Part shown: positions 32,619-41,295 of the stretch, in pieces
Numbering within the stretch: position 1 is the first letter of the stretch
How the letters are laid out: each line of letters starts with the position of its first letter
From: Mycobacterium sp. BK086
GTDB lineage: Bacteria > Actinomycetota > Actinomycetes > Mycobacteriales > Mycobacteriaceae
Length of the DNA stretch: 64,000 nucleotides
Direction: 5' to 3'
Assembly (NCBI GenBank): GCA_004362315.1
Contig: SNWL01000009.1
Coordinates: forward strand, 124,001 to 188,000
The notes under the pieces: model-generated
The model's database searches: none
What the model saw: only the letters and a program-made list of their open reading frames with translations
Told to the model about the DNA's origin: nothing
Made by a program: the position numbers and the translations under genes

Positions 32619-33986
32619 TCAGCGCCAGTCGATGACGGCGGCTTCCTTGTGTTCGGTGATGGGCCGCGCCAGGCCCTGCTCGACGCACGCCTTCTGCAGC
32701 AGCTCCAGCGTCTCGTCGAGCCCGGGGCCAAGGCGCTTGCCCGGCGTGAAATCCGCGGGCAGATGCTTCATGCCTTGGATGACGCCGATGCTTTCGTAGT
32801 GCACAGTGCCTTCGGGGTCGCACACGTAGTCGGGCATCCGGTCGAGCACAGCGGTCACCATCGCCTTGAATACCGTTCTGGCGACGTTCGACCCGACGCA
32901 GCGATGCACGCCGATGCCGAAGCTGAAGTGCCGGTTGCCCTTTCGATCGAGAATGACCTCATTGGGCTTCTCGAACACCGCGGGATCCCGGTTGGCCATC
33001 GCCCACGACAGCCAGAGACGCTCACCCTCCTTGAACTGGTGTCCCTCGAATTCGACGTCGCCGGAGAAGGTACGCCCATCACCCGGCGCCGGGGTGTAGT
33101 AGCGCAGGAACTCTTCGGTAGCCGGCGCCAATAGCGTGTCCCGCTCGCGGCTGAGCCGTTCGCGCTCAAGCGGATTCTCACTCAGCCACTCCAGCGAGTG
33201 CGCGGTCAGTGCGGTGGTGGTGTCGAAGCCGCCGCCGATGATCAGCCCCAGGTTGCCCAAGATCTCCAGATCGGGGGCGGGCTCACCGTCGATGCGCAAC
33301 TGCAGCAACGCATTCACCAGACCGGGCCGCGGATTCTCTCGCACCTCCATCATGGTGGTGACCATGTCGAGGCCCATTTGCCGGTTCATCTCGGCGACCC
33401 GCGGGGCGTCGGGTGAATGCTCCGGGGTCGACACCGACAGGTGGGCGGGCTCGCTGTAGACCGGCCACTTCTTGAGCTCGATACCCATCATCGCCAGGGT
33501 GAGCACCGCGGGCACGATGTTGGCGAGGTCGTCGACGAAGTCGATGTGCCCCGATTCGATCTTCTCGTCGAGTGAGGCGCGGACGATCTCGTCGACGAAT
33601 GGTGCCCACCGTTTGACGGCGGCAGGGGACAGGTACGGGTTCAGAGCCCCGCGGTAGTCGCTGTGCTCCGGCTCGTCCATTTCCAAGATGCCGCCACGAA
33701 CGACGGTGGCCCGCTGGGCTTTTGGAATCGTGATGCCCTGATACGGGGTCTCGCCGGTGAGATCGTGGTGGTTGGACACCACCGGGCAGCGGGCCAGCTC
33801 GAAGACCTCTTTGCTGCCCGCCGCGACCCAGTGGCCGTTGTACACGTCGGTCCACGCCATCGGGCACCGGGACTGCATCTCCTCGGTGATCTTCCCGAAT
33901 TGCTCCCGATACTCCGGCGTGTGGCGATCGAAGTGGTAGTTCGGCTGCTTCCGATCGGTGTCGTCGGTGACGTCATCGATGCTCAA
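32619..33986 (-). CDS. Cytochrome P450 monooxygenase
   Basis: 455 residues. The heme loop FSFGIGVHRCVGSNVAR carries Cys363; I-helix IIGGGFDTTTALT with the acid-alcohol pair Asp-Thr; K-helix EEFLRYYTP with ExxR; C-helix region MDEPEHSDYRG. The RCVGSN heme loop is seen in several mycobacterial and proteobacterial P450s acting on terpenoid or sterol-like substrates, but I do not assign a CYP number. It is the last gene of the leftward operon after ferredoxin and two SDR genes and is divergent from the ALDH-mce unit. I infer that it hydroxylates the lipid whose alcohol is then oxidised by the SDRs. Confidence 0.94.
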   Translation of the reverse strand: MSIDDVTDDTDRKQPNYHFDRHTPEYREQFGKITEEMQSRCPMAWTDVYNGHWVAAGSKEVFELARCPVVSNHHDLTGETPYQGITIPKAQRATVVRGGILEMDEPEHSDYRGALNPYLSPAAVKRWAPFVDEIVRASLDEKIESGHIDFVDDLANIVPAVLTLAMMGIELKKWPVYSEPAHLSVSTPEHSPDAPRVAEMNRQMGLDMVTTMMEVRENPRPGLVNALLQLRIDGEPAPDLEILGNLGLIIGGGFDTTTALTAHSLEWLSENPLERERLSRERDTLLAPATEEFLRYYTPAPGDGRTFSGDVEFEGHQFKEGERLWLSWAMANRDPAVFEKPNEVILDRKGNRHFSFGIGVHRCVGSNVARTVFKAMVTAVLDRMPDYVCDPEGTVHYESIGVIQGMKHLPADFTPGKRLGPGLDETLELLQKACVEQGLARPITEHKEAAVIDWR

Positions 33987-34027
33987 GGCGTTGTCTCCCT
34001 TGATAGTTCGTGGTGGGCAGGCTGGTC

Positions 34028-34225
34028 TCAGTCCTCTTCGATGAGGATCGCCTGCTCGGGGCAGGACTGCACGGCTTCGCGAACGAGGTCTTCCTGGTCG
34101 GGTGGGACCACCTCGGTGACAGGTGACGAGCTGCCGTCGATATCACTGAGCTGGAACATATCTGGAGCGATCATGGCGCACAGCGTGTGCCCCTGGCACC
34201 GCTCCTGATCAACGCGGACCTTCAC
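34028..34225 (-). CDS. [3Fe-4S] ferredoxin, P450 partner
   Basis: 65 residues with Cys10, Cys16 and Cys55-Pro (RCQGHTLC ... SCPEQAI), the 3Fe-4S pattern; His13 takes the position between the first two cysteines that is Asn in the ferredoxin at 13631. Start ATG at 34223-34225 with GGGAAGGGAAAC before it. It lies 41 nt upstream of the P450 gene in the same direction and is its likely electron donor. Confidence 0.94.
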   Translation of the reverse strand: MKVRVDQERCQGHTLCAMIAPDMFQLSDIDGSSSPVTEVVPPDQEDLVREAVQSCPEQAILIEED

Positions 34226-34252
34226 AGTTTCCCTTCCCTTACGATGCAGTCG

Positions 34253-35113
34253 TCAGACGTGGTAGTCGTACCACTTGAGGTAGCCGCCGGCGTCGACGCG
34301 CAACTGCATGCCGGTGACGAACCGTGACTCCTCGGACGCCAGCCACAGCACGGCATTGCTGATGTCCTCGGGCTCGATGTAGTTGACCCGCATCGCCTGC
34401 TGAACGCTGAATACGGGTTCGGCGTCGGCGCGCGTCGGGTTTTCCAGATCCGGCCGGAACGAGCGGTACATGGGTTCGCTCTGCAGCATGTCGGTGTTGC
34501 AGTTGGTCGGGTGGATGACGTTGGCGCGAATCCCGCGCACGGCCAGTTCAGTGGCCAGGTAGTGCACGTACTCCGAGATGAATCGCTTGGAGATCATGTA
34601 GCCCATACCGCCGGGGTCGCCGCCTGGATTGGGCTTGTTGTGTGCGTCCATGAGCGCCGCGGACGAGGCGGTCGCGATGATGGACGCGCCTTCCTTGAGG
34701 TGCGGTAGCGCGACCTGAATGGCATTGATCGTGCCCACGAAGTTGGTGTTGATGCCGTCGGTCCAGGCCTGCATCGGGGGCTGACCCTTCATGGCAGCGA
34801 TCCCGGCCTGTGCAACCACGATGTCGAGCTTCCCGAACTCGGCGAGCCCGGCCTCGAGCGCGGCACGGAGTTCTGCCTCCACTCGCACGTCGGCCTGTGC
34901 GGTCACGATGCGTTGGCCGGTCTTCTCGACGTAATTCTTGGTCTCCTCGAGGTCCTCGAGGGTGGCCATCGGATAGCCAACGGTGTCGAAGTCCTTGCAG
35001 ATGTCGACGGCGATGATGTCGGCGCCCTCTTCGGCCAGCTTCAGCGCGTGGCTGCGGCCCTGCCCCCGCGCTGCGCCGGTGATGAAGGCAACCTTGCCTT
35101 GGACTCGTCCCAC
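34253..35113 (-). CDS. Mycofactocin-coupled SDR family oxidoreductase
   Basis: 286 residues. The Rossmann start VAFITGAARGQGRSHALKLA is followed by an insertion, DICKDFDTVGYPMATLEDLE, diagnostic for the mycofactocin-dependent SDR subfamily, whose bound NAD is recycled by the redox cofactor mycofactocin rather than exchanged. The catalytic Tyr-x3-Lys is YMISK (about residue 180) and Ser lies in IIATASSAAL. Such enzymes oxidise alcohols, for example carveol and other terpene alcohols, to carbonyls. It is in an operon with P450 and ferredoxin genes, so it should oxidise the P450 product. The cofactor class is established knowledge; the pairing is inference. Confidence 0.92.
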   Translation of the reverse strand: MGRVQGKVAFITGAARGQGRSHALKLAEEGADIIAVDICKDFDTVGYPMATLEDLEETKNYVEKTGQRIVTAQADVRVEAELRAALEAGLAEFGKLDIVVAQAGIAAMKGQPPMQAWTDGINTNFVGTINAIQVALPHLKEGASIIATASSAALMDAHNKPNPGGDPGGMGYMISKRFISEYVHYLATELAVRGIRANVIHPTNCNTDMLQSEPMYRSFRPDLENPTRADAEPVFSVQQAMRVNYIEPEDISNAVLWLASEESRFVTGMQLRVDAGGYLKWYDYHV

Positions 35114-35175
35114 AGATGTTCCTCTCTCTAACTGCCCAGATGTCGTTGTCTCTAAAGCCTTGAACCGCTACATGC

Positions 35176-35877
35176 TCAGGTGTTGCGCCCGCCATTGACG
35201 CCGAGGATCTGGCCGGTGATGTAGCCGGCCTCCTCGGAGATGAAGAACGCGCACGCGGCGGCGATGTCTTCGGGCCTGCCGATCCGGCCGACCGGGGTCC
35301 GGCTGATGGCCTCGTCGACCGAGCCGAGGTTGCCGCGGGCTTCCGCCTTACGCAGCATCGGGGTGTCGACGAAGCCGGGTGGGACGGCGTTGACCGTGAT
35401 GCCGGCCGGGCCGTATTCCAGGGCAAGGCTTTTCGTCAGCCCGTTGACGCCGGACTTGGCGGCTACATAGGCCGACATGTACGGCGCGCCCGAATGCGTG
35501 CTCGACGACGAGATGTTCACGATGCGGCCCCAGCCGGCCTCGATCATGTCGGGCAGAACGGCCTGAATGGTGTGGAAGACGCCGTGCAGGTTGATGTCGA
35601 CGATCTTCTTCCAGTCTTCGAAGCTGATGTCGGTGAACCGGCGAAAGGAGTCGCGGCCCGCGGCATTGACCAGGATGGTCACCGGGCCCAGCGCGGCGTG
35701 GACGTCGGCCAGCGCGGCGTCGACCTGCGCGCGGTCGGAGACGTCGGCGACGTACGAGAAATCAGTATCGGAGGGATTCAGGTCGACCGTGGCCACGTGG
35801 TAGCCGTCAGAGCGAAGCCGAGCGGCCACGGCCGCACCGATTCCCGAGCCGCCACCGGTCACCAATGCCGTCTTCAC
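35176..35877 (-). CDS. SDR family oxidoreductase
   Basis: 233 residues from GTG at 35875-35877, the first gene of the leftward operon. TGGGSGIGAAVA is the NAD(P) loop, LVNAAG the core strand, NISSSSTHSGAPYMSAYVAAKSG the Ser-Tyr-Lys triad, and VPPGFVDTPM the substrate loop. It matches FabG/hydroxysteroid dehydrogenase-like members. The acidic residue at the end of strand 2 (ATVDLNPSD) favours NAD. It would oxidise or reduce a hydroxyl/keto group on the substrate of the neighbouring P450. 62 nt separate it from the mycofactocin-type SDR. Confidence 0.91.
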   Translation of the reverse strand: MKTALVTGGGSGIGAAVAARLRSDGYHVATVDLNPSDTDFSYVADVSDRAQVDAALADVHAALGPVTILVNAAGRDSFRRFTDISFEDWKKIVDINLHGVFHTIQAVLPDMIEAGWGRIVNISSSSTHSGAPYMSAYVAAKSGVNGLTKSLALEYGPAGITVNAVPPGFVDTPMLRKAEARGNLGSVDEAISRTPVGRIGRPEDIAAACAFFISEEAGYITGQILGVNGGRNT

Positions 35878-35989
35878 AGACGGTCTCCATTGCCGTAGAA
35901 GAAAGGACGACACAGTTCACTACGGCGTCCGCGCACCGTAGCGTCGCCGTACCAGCGGATCTCGGATCTCAAGAATCTCCCTTTCTGAT

Positions 35990-36008
35990 ATGAGAACGCT
36001 ACTCTCGG
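35990..36008. promoter_or_regulatory. Operator candidate (site 4)
   Basis: ATGAGAACGCTACTCTCGG: GAGAA (35992-35996), 5-nt spacer, CTCTC (36002-36006), one mismatch in the right arm. It lies 113 nt upstream of the leftward SDR start, so it may belong to that promoter. Confidence 0.55.
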
Positions 36009-36157
36009 TGTGATCCATTTCGCAAGACACTTCGGCGCAATCTGTCTAACTGCGGAGATGCGTTGCGGAGTCACGCACATCGGACGCGTGTCCGATGACA
36101 GGATGTTCCTCCAACGCGGCTTGAGTTCTCATGGGCCGAATGTATGATTCGCCGGAG

Positions 36158-36176
36158 ATGAGAACCGAGTTATCCA
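36158..36176. promoter_or_regulatory. Operator candidate (site 5)
   Basis: ATGAGAACCGAGTTATCCA: GAGAA (36160-36164), 5-nt spacer, TTATC (36170-36174), one mismatch. It ends 20 nt before the ATG at 36196, directly ahead of the ribosome site of the ALDH-mce unit, a position that suits repression. Confidence 0.55.
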
Positions 36177-36195
36177 CCCATTGGAGGAGTTGCTG

Positions 36196-37698
36196 ATGCC
36201 TGCCCAGGACGCGACGGCAACCATCGCGAGCGCCGAGCAAGCGGCGGGGGGCCAGGTGTCCGACCGGCAGATGCTGATCGACGGCCAGCTCGTAGGGGCT
36301 GCACAGACCTATCCGTCGATCAATCCGGCAAACGGTGAGGTGGTCGGCTACGCACCCAACGCGAGCGTCGCCGACGCCGAGCGTGCGATCGCCGCCGCCC
36401 GCAACGCCTTCGACAACACCGACTGGGCGACCAACGTCGAACTGCGCATCCGTTGCATGGAGCAGCTGCACGCCGCGCTGGTCGAACACAGCGACGAGCT
36501 GCGCGCGCTGACGATTGCCGAAGTGGGCGCGACCAAAGCCCTGACCGAGAGCGCCCAGCTCGACGACCCCATCAGGATCGTCGGGTACTACGCGAACCTG
36601 CTGAAGACCTACGAGATGAGCGAGGACCTCGGCGAGATCGAGAGCCGCGGCCAGCGCCACCATCGCTGGGTGGAGAAGGAAGCCGCCGGCGTGGTGGCCG
36701 CCATCATCGCTTACAACTATCCGAACCAGCTGGCACTAGCCAAGCTCGGCCCGTCGCTGGCCGCCGGCTGCACCGTCATCCTCAAGGCCGCTCCCGACAC
36801 CCCGCTGACCACGCTGGCGCTCGGCGAAGTGATCGCGAAATACACCGACATCCCGGCCGGTGTGGTCAACGTGATCAGCTCCGCCGACGCCGCTGTCGGC
36901 GCCGCGCTGACCACCAGCCCCGACGTCGACGTCGTAACCTTCACCGGCTCGACCGCCACCGGGCGCAAGATCATGGCGGCGGCCAGCGACACCATCAAGA
37001 AGGTCTTCCTGGAGCTCGGCGGCAAGTCGGCCATGATCGTGCTCGACGACGCCGACTTCAACAACTGCGCCATGATGGCCGCGTTCATGATCTGCTCGCA
37101 CGCCGGGCAGGGCTGCGCGATCACGACGCGGCTGCTGGTGCCGCGCAAGCACCACGACGAGATCGTCGAGCTGGTGAAGAACTTCATGGGCATGGTCCGC
37201 TACGGCGACCCGTCGGACCCGTCCACCTATATGGGTCCGCTGATCAACGACACCCAGCGCGACAAGGTCGACGGCATGGTCCAGCGCGCGGTCGCAGCGG
37301 GCGCCACCGTGGTCACCGGTGGCAAGAAGGCCGAGGGGCCGGGCTTCTTCTACGAGCCCACGCTGGTCACCAACGTTGCCCCCGACAGCGAGATCGCCCA
37401 GGAGGAGCTGTTCGGGCCGGTGCTGGCCGTCCTCGCCTACGACGATGACGACGATGCGGTCCGGATCGCCAACAATTCCATCTACGGCCTGTCCGGCGGG
37501 GTGTTCGGCGGCCACGACCGCGCGCTGGCGATCGCCCGCCGGATCCGTACCGGCACGATGGGGATCAACGGCGGCAACTACTTCGGGCCGGACAGCCCGT
37601 TCGGCGGCTACAAGCAGTCCGGTGTCGGCCGCGAGATGGGTGTGGCCGGCCTGGAGGAATTCCTCGAGCGCAAGACCCTCGCGGCGGTCGTTTCGTGA
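36196..37698 (+). CDS. Aldehyde dehydrogenase (NAD-dependent)
   Basis: 500 residues; ATG 36196 is preceded by GGAGGAG at 36183-36189 (7 nt spacing). Family motifs: AIIAYNYPNQLALAKLGPSLAAGC, TFTGSTATG (NAD loop), LELGGKSAMIVLDDAD with the general base Glu, HAGQGCAITTRLLVPR with the catalytic Cys, and EELFGPVLAVLAY. It oxidises an aldehyde to the acid. It is the first gene of the 13-gene unit containing mceA-F and overlaps the CoA-transferase by 4 nt. The likely pathway is alcohol (P450) to aldehyde (mycofactocin SDR) to acid (this enzyme). Confidence 0.94.
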   Translation: MPAQDATATIASAEQAAGGQVSDRQMLIDGQLVGAAQTYPSINPANGEVVGYAPNASVADAERAIAAARNAFDNTDWATNVELRIRCMEQLHAALVEHSDELRALTIAEVGATKALTESAQLDDPIRIVGYYANLLKTYEMSEDLGEIESRGQRHHRWVEKEAAGVVAAIIAYNYPNQLALAKLGPSLAAGCTVILKAAPDTPLTTLALGEVIAKYTDIPAGVVNVISSADAAVGAALTTSPDVDVVTFTGSTATGRKIMAAASDTIKKVFLELGGKSAMIVLDDADFNNCAMMAAFMICSHAGQGCAITTRLLVPRKHHDEIVELVKNFMGMVRYGDPSDPSTYMGPLINDTQRDKVDGMVQRAVAAGATVVTGGKKAEGPGFFYEPTLVTNVAPDSEIAQEELFGPVLAVLAYDDDDDAVRIANNSIYGLSGGVFGGHDRALAIARRIRTGTMGINGGNYFGPDSPFGGYKQSGVGREMGVAGLEEFLERKTLAAVVS

Positions 37699-38900
37699 GG
37701 CCGCTGGAAGGGGTTCGCGTCCTCGAGGTCGCGATGTACGGCTTTGTGCCGTCGTGCGGCGCGGTGCTCGGCGAGTGGGGTGCCGACGTCATCAAGGTCG
37801 AGCATGCGGTGACCGGCGACCCGCAGCGTGGTCTGCGGCAGACCGGCCCGCTTCGGGTCGAAGGCGATCCCAACCCGAACATCGAGCACGCCAACCGTGG
37901 CAAGCGCAGCATCGGCCTCGACATGTCGGTGCCGGAGGGCAAAGAGGTACTGCTGGAGCTGGCGAAAAAAGCCGATGTGTTCCTGACCAGTTTCCTGCCC
38001 GGACACCGGCAGAAGTTCGGCATCGACGTCGACGACATCCGTGCGGTGAACCCCAAGATCATCTACGCGCGTGGCAGCGCGCTCGGTCCGCGCGGCGAGG
38101 AATCGGTCAAGGGCGGCTATGACATGACCGCCTTCTGGTGTCGCGCAGGCACTGCCGCCACCATCACGCCGCCCGGTATCGAGGGCATGATCGCCCCGCC
38201 GGGGCCGGCCTACGGTGACACGATCTCCGGCACCAACCTCGCCGGCGGGATCGCGGCCGCGCTGTTCCAGCGTGAGCGCACCGGCGAACCGTCCGTCGTC
38301 GACGTCTCGCTGCTCGGCAGCGGCCTGTGGTCGATGGGTCACACGGTGGCGCTGACCCAGCACCTGCAGCAGCAGATGGTGCAGCCGCCGCCGGGCGTGC
38401 ACGGTTCGCCGATCAACCCGCTCGTCGGCCTCTACACCACCGCCGACGACCGTTACATCTCCTTTGTGATGATGCAGCCCACCAAATTCTGGGCCGACGT
38501 GTGCAAGCACATGGACCTCGACGAGCTCGCCGATGACCCGCGCTTCGCGACCGCGGAATCGATCGCGGAGAACACCGCGGCCGCCGTGGACATCCTGCGC
38601 GAGGCGATGGCCAAGCGGCCGCTGCTCGAGTGGAGTGAGCGGTTCGCGACGCTGGCCGGGCCGTGGGCGCCGGTGCAGGACACCCTGCAGGCCGCTCAGG
38701 ACGCGCAGATCCGTGCCAACGAATACATCGTGCAGGCGGGCGAATTGGAGCTCGTCGCCAATCCGGTGCAGTTCGACGTGGCCGCGCCGCAGACCGGGCC
38801 CGCGCCGGGATTCGCCGAGCAGACCGACGAGATCCTCGAAGAGCTCGGCTTGGACTGGGACCGCATCATCGAACTCAAGACCGCTGGCGCGGTCACCTAG
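37695..38900 (+). CDS. CaiB/BaiF family CoA-transferase
   Basis: 401 residues, GTG start overlapping the aldehyde dehydrogenase stop by 4 nt. EWGADVIKVEHAVTGDP marks the CoA-binding region and GPAYGDTISGTNLAGGIAAAL holds the likely catalytic Asp; VVDVSLLGSGLWSMG is the following helix. It would place CoA on the acid made by the aldehyde dehydrogenase. The alternative, an alpha-methylacyl-CoA racemase, cannot be fully excluded since the fold is shared. It lies 17 nt before the OB-fold protein gene. Confidence 0.91.
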   Translation: MRPLEGVRVLEVAMYGFVPSCGAVLGEWGADVIKVEHAVTGDPQRGLRQTGPLRVEGDPNPNIEHANRGKRSIGLDMSVPEGKEVLLELAKKADVFLTSFLPGHRQKFGIDVDDIRAVNPKIIYARGSALGPRGEESVKGGYDMTAFWCRAGTAATITPPGIEGMIAPPGPAYGDTISGTNLAGGIAAALFQRERTGEPSVVDVSLLGSGLWSMGHTVALTQHLQQQMVQPPPGVHGSPINPLVGLYTTADDRYISFVMMQPTKFWADVCKHMDLDELADDPRFATAESIAENTAAAVDILREAMAKRPLLEWSERFATLAGPWAPVQDTLQAAQDAQIRANEYIVQAGELELVANPVQFDVAAPQTGPAPGFAEQTDEILEELGLDWDRIIELKTAGAVT

Positions 38901-38917
38901 GTCGCGCCGGAGAGCAC

Positions 38918-40129
38918 ATGCCGCACATCATCGCCATTGGCACATACCTACCCTCGTGGGGGTGTGATGCACATCGCATTGCCGGCGATGACGAGGACGC
39001 GATCACACTCGCTGTTGAAGCCGGACGGGCGGCGCTGTCCGAAGGCGGCGCCGTCGAACGGGTCGTGCTGGTCAGCCGGGACCTGCCGCTGCTGGAGAGC
39101 AGCAACGCCGCGGTGCTGCTCGCCGGGCTCGGGCTGGATCCCGAGCTCGAAGTCGACGAGCGGCTCGGGGGAGCACCCGCCACGCTGGACGCGGTCAGCT
39201 CGGCCCGCCCCCGCACCCTGGTCATCGGCAGCGATCTGGATCCGGCCGGCGCGGCGGCGATCCTGACCGCCGAGAGCGGGCTGCAGGTACGCACGGCCGC
39301 GCGGGTGGCGCGCAGCCTCCCGGTCCGCACCCGCAACGCCAGCGGGGCGGTGCACGACTACGGCGACCCGCGACTGCTTCACGAACGCGGTCTTGTCGCC
39401 TCATTGGCGGCGGCCTGGCTCGACACTCCGGTCGCCCTGGCCGGGGTCGATCATGACCGGGTCGCCGAGCTGTGTGGCGGCGACCCGCCCGCACTGCCGA
39501 CCGCGGGTGCCAGTGCCGGACTGTTCGCGTTGGCCGCACTTGCCGAGTCGCGCACCAACGGTCCCCTGGTGGCCGTCGAGCAGGCCAGCCTGTCCGGGGT
39601 GACCGTGGTCGGCGGCGACGCCGCGGTCTACCGGCGTGAGCCGGCAGCTCGTCCGCGTCCGCAGACCAAGGCCGTTGCGGGCCAGGAGATCCCGATCTCG
39701 CTGGCCGCCTATGAGCGGGCCTTCGAAGCGAAGGTGCGCTGGGAGGCCGGCCGGCACAGCGGCAGTGACGAATTGGACTTTCCGCCCCGCTACCGCCTCG
39801 ATGAGAACGGCCGGCTCACCACCGACTACGAAATGGTGCCGCTGCCCCGCGTGGGCACGGTCTACACCGAGGTCACCGTGCACATCCCGGTGCCGGGGCT
39901 GCGCACGCCCTACTCGCTGGCCCTCGTCGAGCTCGACGATGTCGGTGTCCGGGCGCTGGTGAAGGTCACCGGCGTCGAAGCGGGCACGGTACAGATCGGC
40001 GATCGGGGACGGCTCACCCTGCGCCGGGTCGCGATGAGATCCGGTGTCCCCGACTACGGGTACTCATTCGAGCCGTATCAGCCCGTCAGCCCCCGGGAAC
40101 CGTCCGTCCGGTCGTGGGGTGCCGCATGA
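38918..40129 (+). CDS. Degenerate thiolase/HMG-CoA-synthase-like domain plus OB fold (DUF35 partner)
   Basis: 403 residues, ATG 38918. Residues 1-240 keep the start of a thiolase-superfamily fold (HIIAIGTYLPSWGCD) but no nucleophile Cys is present where it is expected (LGGAPATLDAVSS). Residues about 265-390 are a DUF35-type OB fold (VGTVYTEVTVHIPVPGLRTPYSLALVELD), without the CxxC pairs of the zinc ribbon. Its stop overlaps the start of the SCP-x thiolase by 4 nt. DUF35 proteins form stable complexes with such thiolases or aldolases, so this is probably its structural or CoA-channelling partner. Confidence 0.87.
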   Translation: MPHIIAIGTYLPSWGCDAHRIAGDDEDAITLAVEAGRAALSEGGAVERVVLVSRDLPLLESSNAAVLLAGLGLDPELEVDERLGGAPATLDAVSSARPRTLVIGSDLDPAGAAAILTAESGLQVRTAARVARSLPVRTRNASGAVHDYGDPRLLHERGLVASLAAAWLDTPVALAGVDHDRVAELCGGDPPALPTAGASAGLFALAALAESRTNGPLVAVEQASLSGVTVVGGDAAVYRREPAARPRPQTKAVAGQEIPISLAAYERAFEAKVRWEAGRHSGSDELDFPPRYRLDENGRLTTDYEMVPLPRVGTVYTEVTVHIPVPGLRTPYSLALVELDDVGVRALVKVTGVEAGTVQIGDRGRLTLRRVAMRSGVPDYGYSFEPYQPVSPREPSVRSWGAA

Positions 40130-41295
40130 GGCGCGTCGCGGTCGTGGGCGCCGGCATGACGGCGTTCGGGGAGCATTTCGCACTCGGGATGAAGGACCTG
40201 CTTCCGATGGCATTCGCCGAGTGCGCCGCCCGTGTTGACAAGGGCGTCAAGAAGTCTGAGATCGACGCGGCGTGGTTCGGCGCGATGGGAACCCCCGACG
40301 GATTCCCGGCGGGCATCCTGGCGGATTCGCTCGGCTTGCCCGATCTGCCCGTCACCCGGATCGAGAACTCCTGTGCCACCGGCAATGACACGGTCCGCAA
40401 CGCCCTCTATGGCATCGCGTCCGGGGCAGCCGACGTCGCGCTGGTGATGGGTGCGGACAAGGTGCGCGAAACCGCTTCCAAGCAAATGCTCTGGGAGTGG
40501 GAGGCGATGGCCCGCGATATGGCGTGGGATTACCCGCTGGGGTTGGTCTCGCCGGCCGGATTCGCTCTCCACGTTGCGCGTTATTTGCACGAAACCCCCG
40601 CCACCCGTGAGCACATGGCGATGGTCGCGGTGAAGAACCATCGCAACGGCGTGTCCAATCCAAAAGCCCGGTTACGTTTCGAGGTGACCCTCGACGAGGT
40701 GCTCAGGGCGCCGACGGTGGTGACACCGTTCGGTGTGTATGACTGCGCCCCCCAAAGTGACGGCGCCGCAGCACTTTTGCTGGCAGCCGAAGATGTGGTT
40801 GACCGCTTCACCGACCGGCCGGTGTGGATCCGCGGAGTGGGTCTTGGCCTGGACTCGGTCATGCATCAGCACAAGGCCGACTTGACCACATTTCCGGCGA
40901 CGGTACGCGCGGCCAAAAGAGCGTTCAGTATGGCAAATTTGACGCCCGCTGATATCGATGTGGCAGAAGTTCATGATTTCTTCACCGGCATCGAGCTGAT
41001 CAGCTATGAAGATCTCGGCTTCGCCGAACCTGCGGAGGCCTACAAATTGATGGAGGCCGAGGTGACTTGTGTTGGCGGAGCGTTGCCCGTGAATCCCAGC
41101 GGTGGCCTGAAGGCCAAGGGACACCCGCCCGGTGCCACCGGAGTGGCCCAGTGCGTGGAGCTCTTCGAGCAACTCCGTGGCGAGGCGAGGAACCAGGTGG
41201 ACGGTGCCCGAATCGGGCTGGCCCACAACATTGGTGGGCCGACGGCAGTGTCCGCGGTGACGATTCTGGAAGGACCGGGTACCGATGGCAGGTAA
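40126..41295 (+). CDS. SCP-x/lipid-transfer-type thiolase
   Basis: 389 residues, ATG 40126 overlapping the previous stop. Unlike Ltp2-type aldolases it keeps the nucleophile Cys83 (IENSCATGNDTVRNA), plus DFFTG, NPSGGLKAKGHPPGATG with the catalytic His, and HNIGGPTAVSAVTIL. It should therefore be a true thiolase for a branched or sterol-side-chain-like 3-ketoacyl-CoA. Codon use is visibly more AT-rich over about 40880-41090 than in the genes around it. Its last 11 nt overlap the start of the yrbEA gene, linking degradation to import at the level of translation. Confidence 0.93.
   Translation: MRRVAVVGAGMTAFGEHFALGMKDLLPMAFAECAARVDKGVKKSEIDAAWFGAMGTPDGFPAGILADSLGLPDLPVTRIENSCATGNDTVRNALYGIASGAADVALVMGADKVRETASKQMLWEWEAMARDMAWDYPLGLVSPAGFALHVARYLHETPATREHMAMVAVKNHRNGVSNPKARLRFEVTLDEVLRAPTVVTPFGVYDCAPQSDGAAALLLAAEDVVDRFTDRPVWIRGVGLGLDSVMHQHKADLTTFPATVRAAKRAFSMANLTPADIDVAEVHDFFTGIELISYEDLGFAEPAEAYKLMEAEVTCVGGALPVNPSGGLKAKGHPPGATGVAQCVELFEQLRGEARNQVDGARIGLAHNIGGPTAVSAVTILEGPGTDGR

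Larger units (their letters stand above)
35878..36195. other. 318-bp divergent regulatory region
   Basis: No gene is seen here. It separates the leftward SDR-ferredoxin-P450 operon from the rightward ALDH-mce unit. It holds two copies of the shared palindrome (35990-36008 and 36158-36176), each nearer to one of the two starts, an extra TTCTCAT at 36126-36132, and the GGAGGAG ribosome site for the ATG at 36196. Confidence 0.7.

Noticed and set aside
30527..32731. Minus-strand open frames over the repeat-protein gene
   Set aside because: They mirror the 408-bp repeats and show only Arg/Glu-rich or Ala-rich shadow sequence. The plus frame has signal peptide, ribosome site and terminator.
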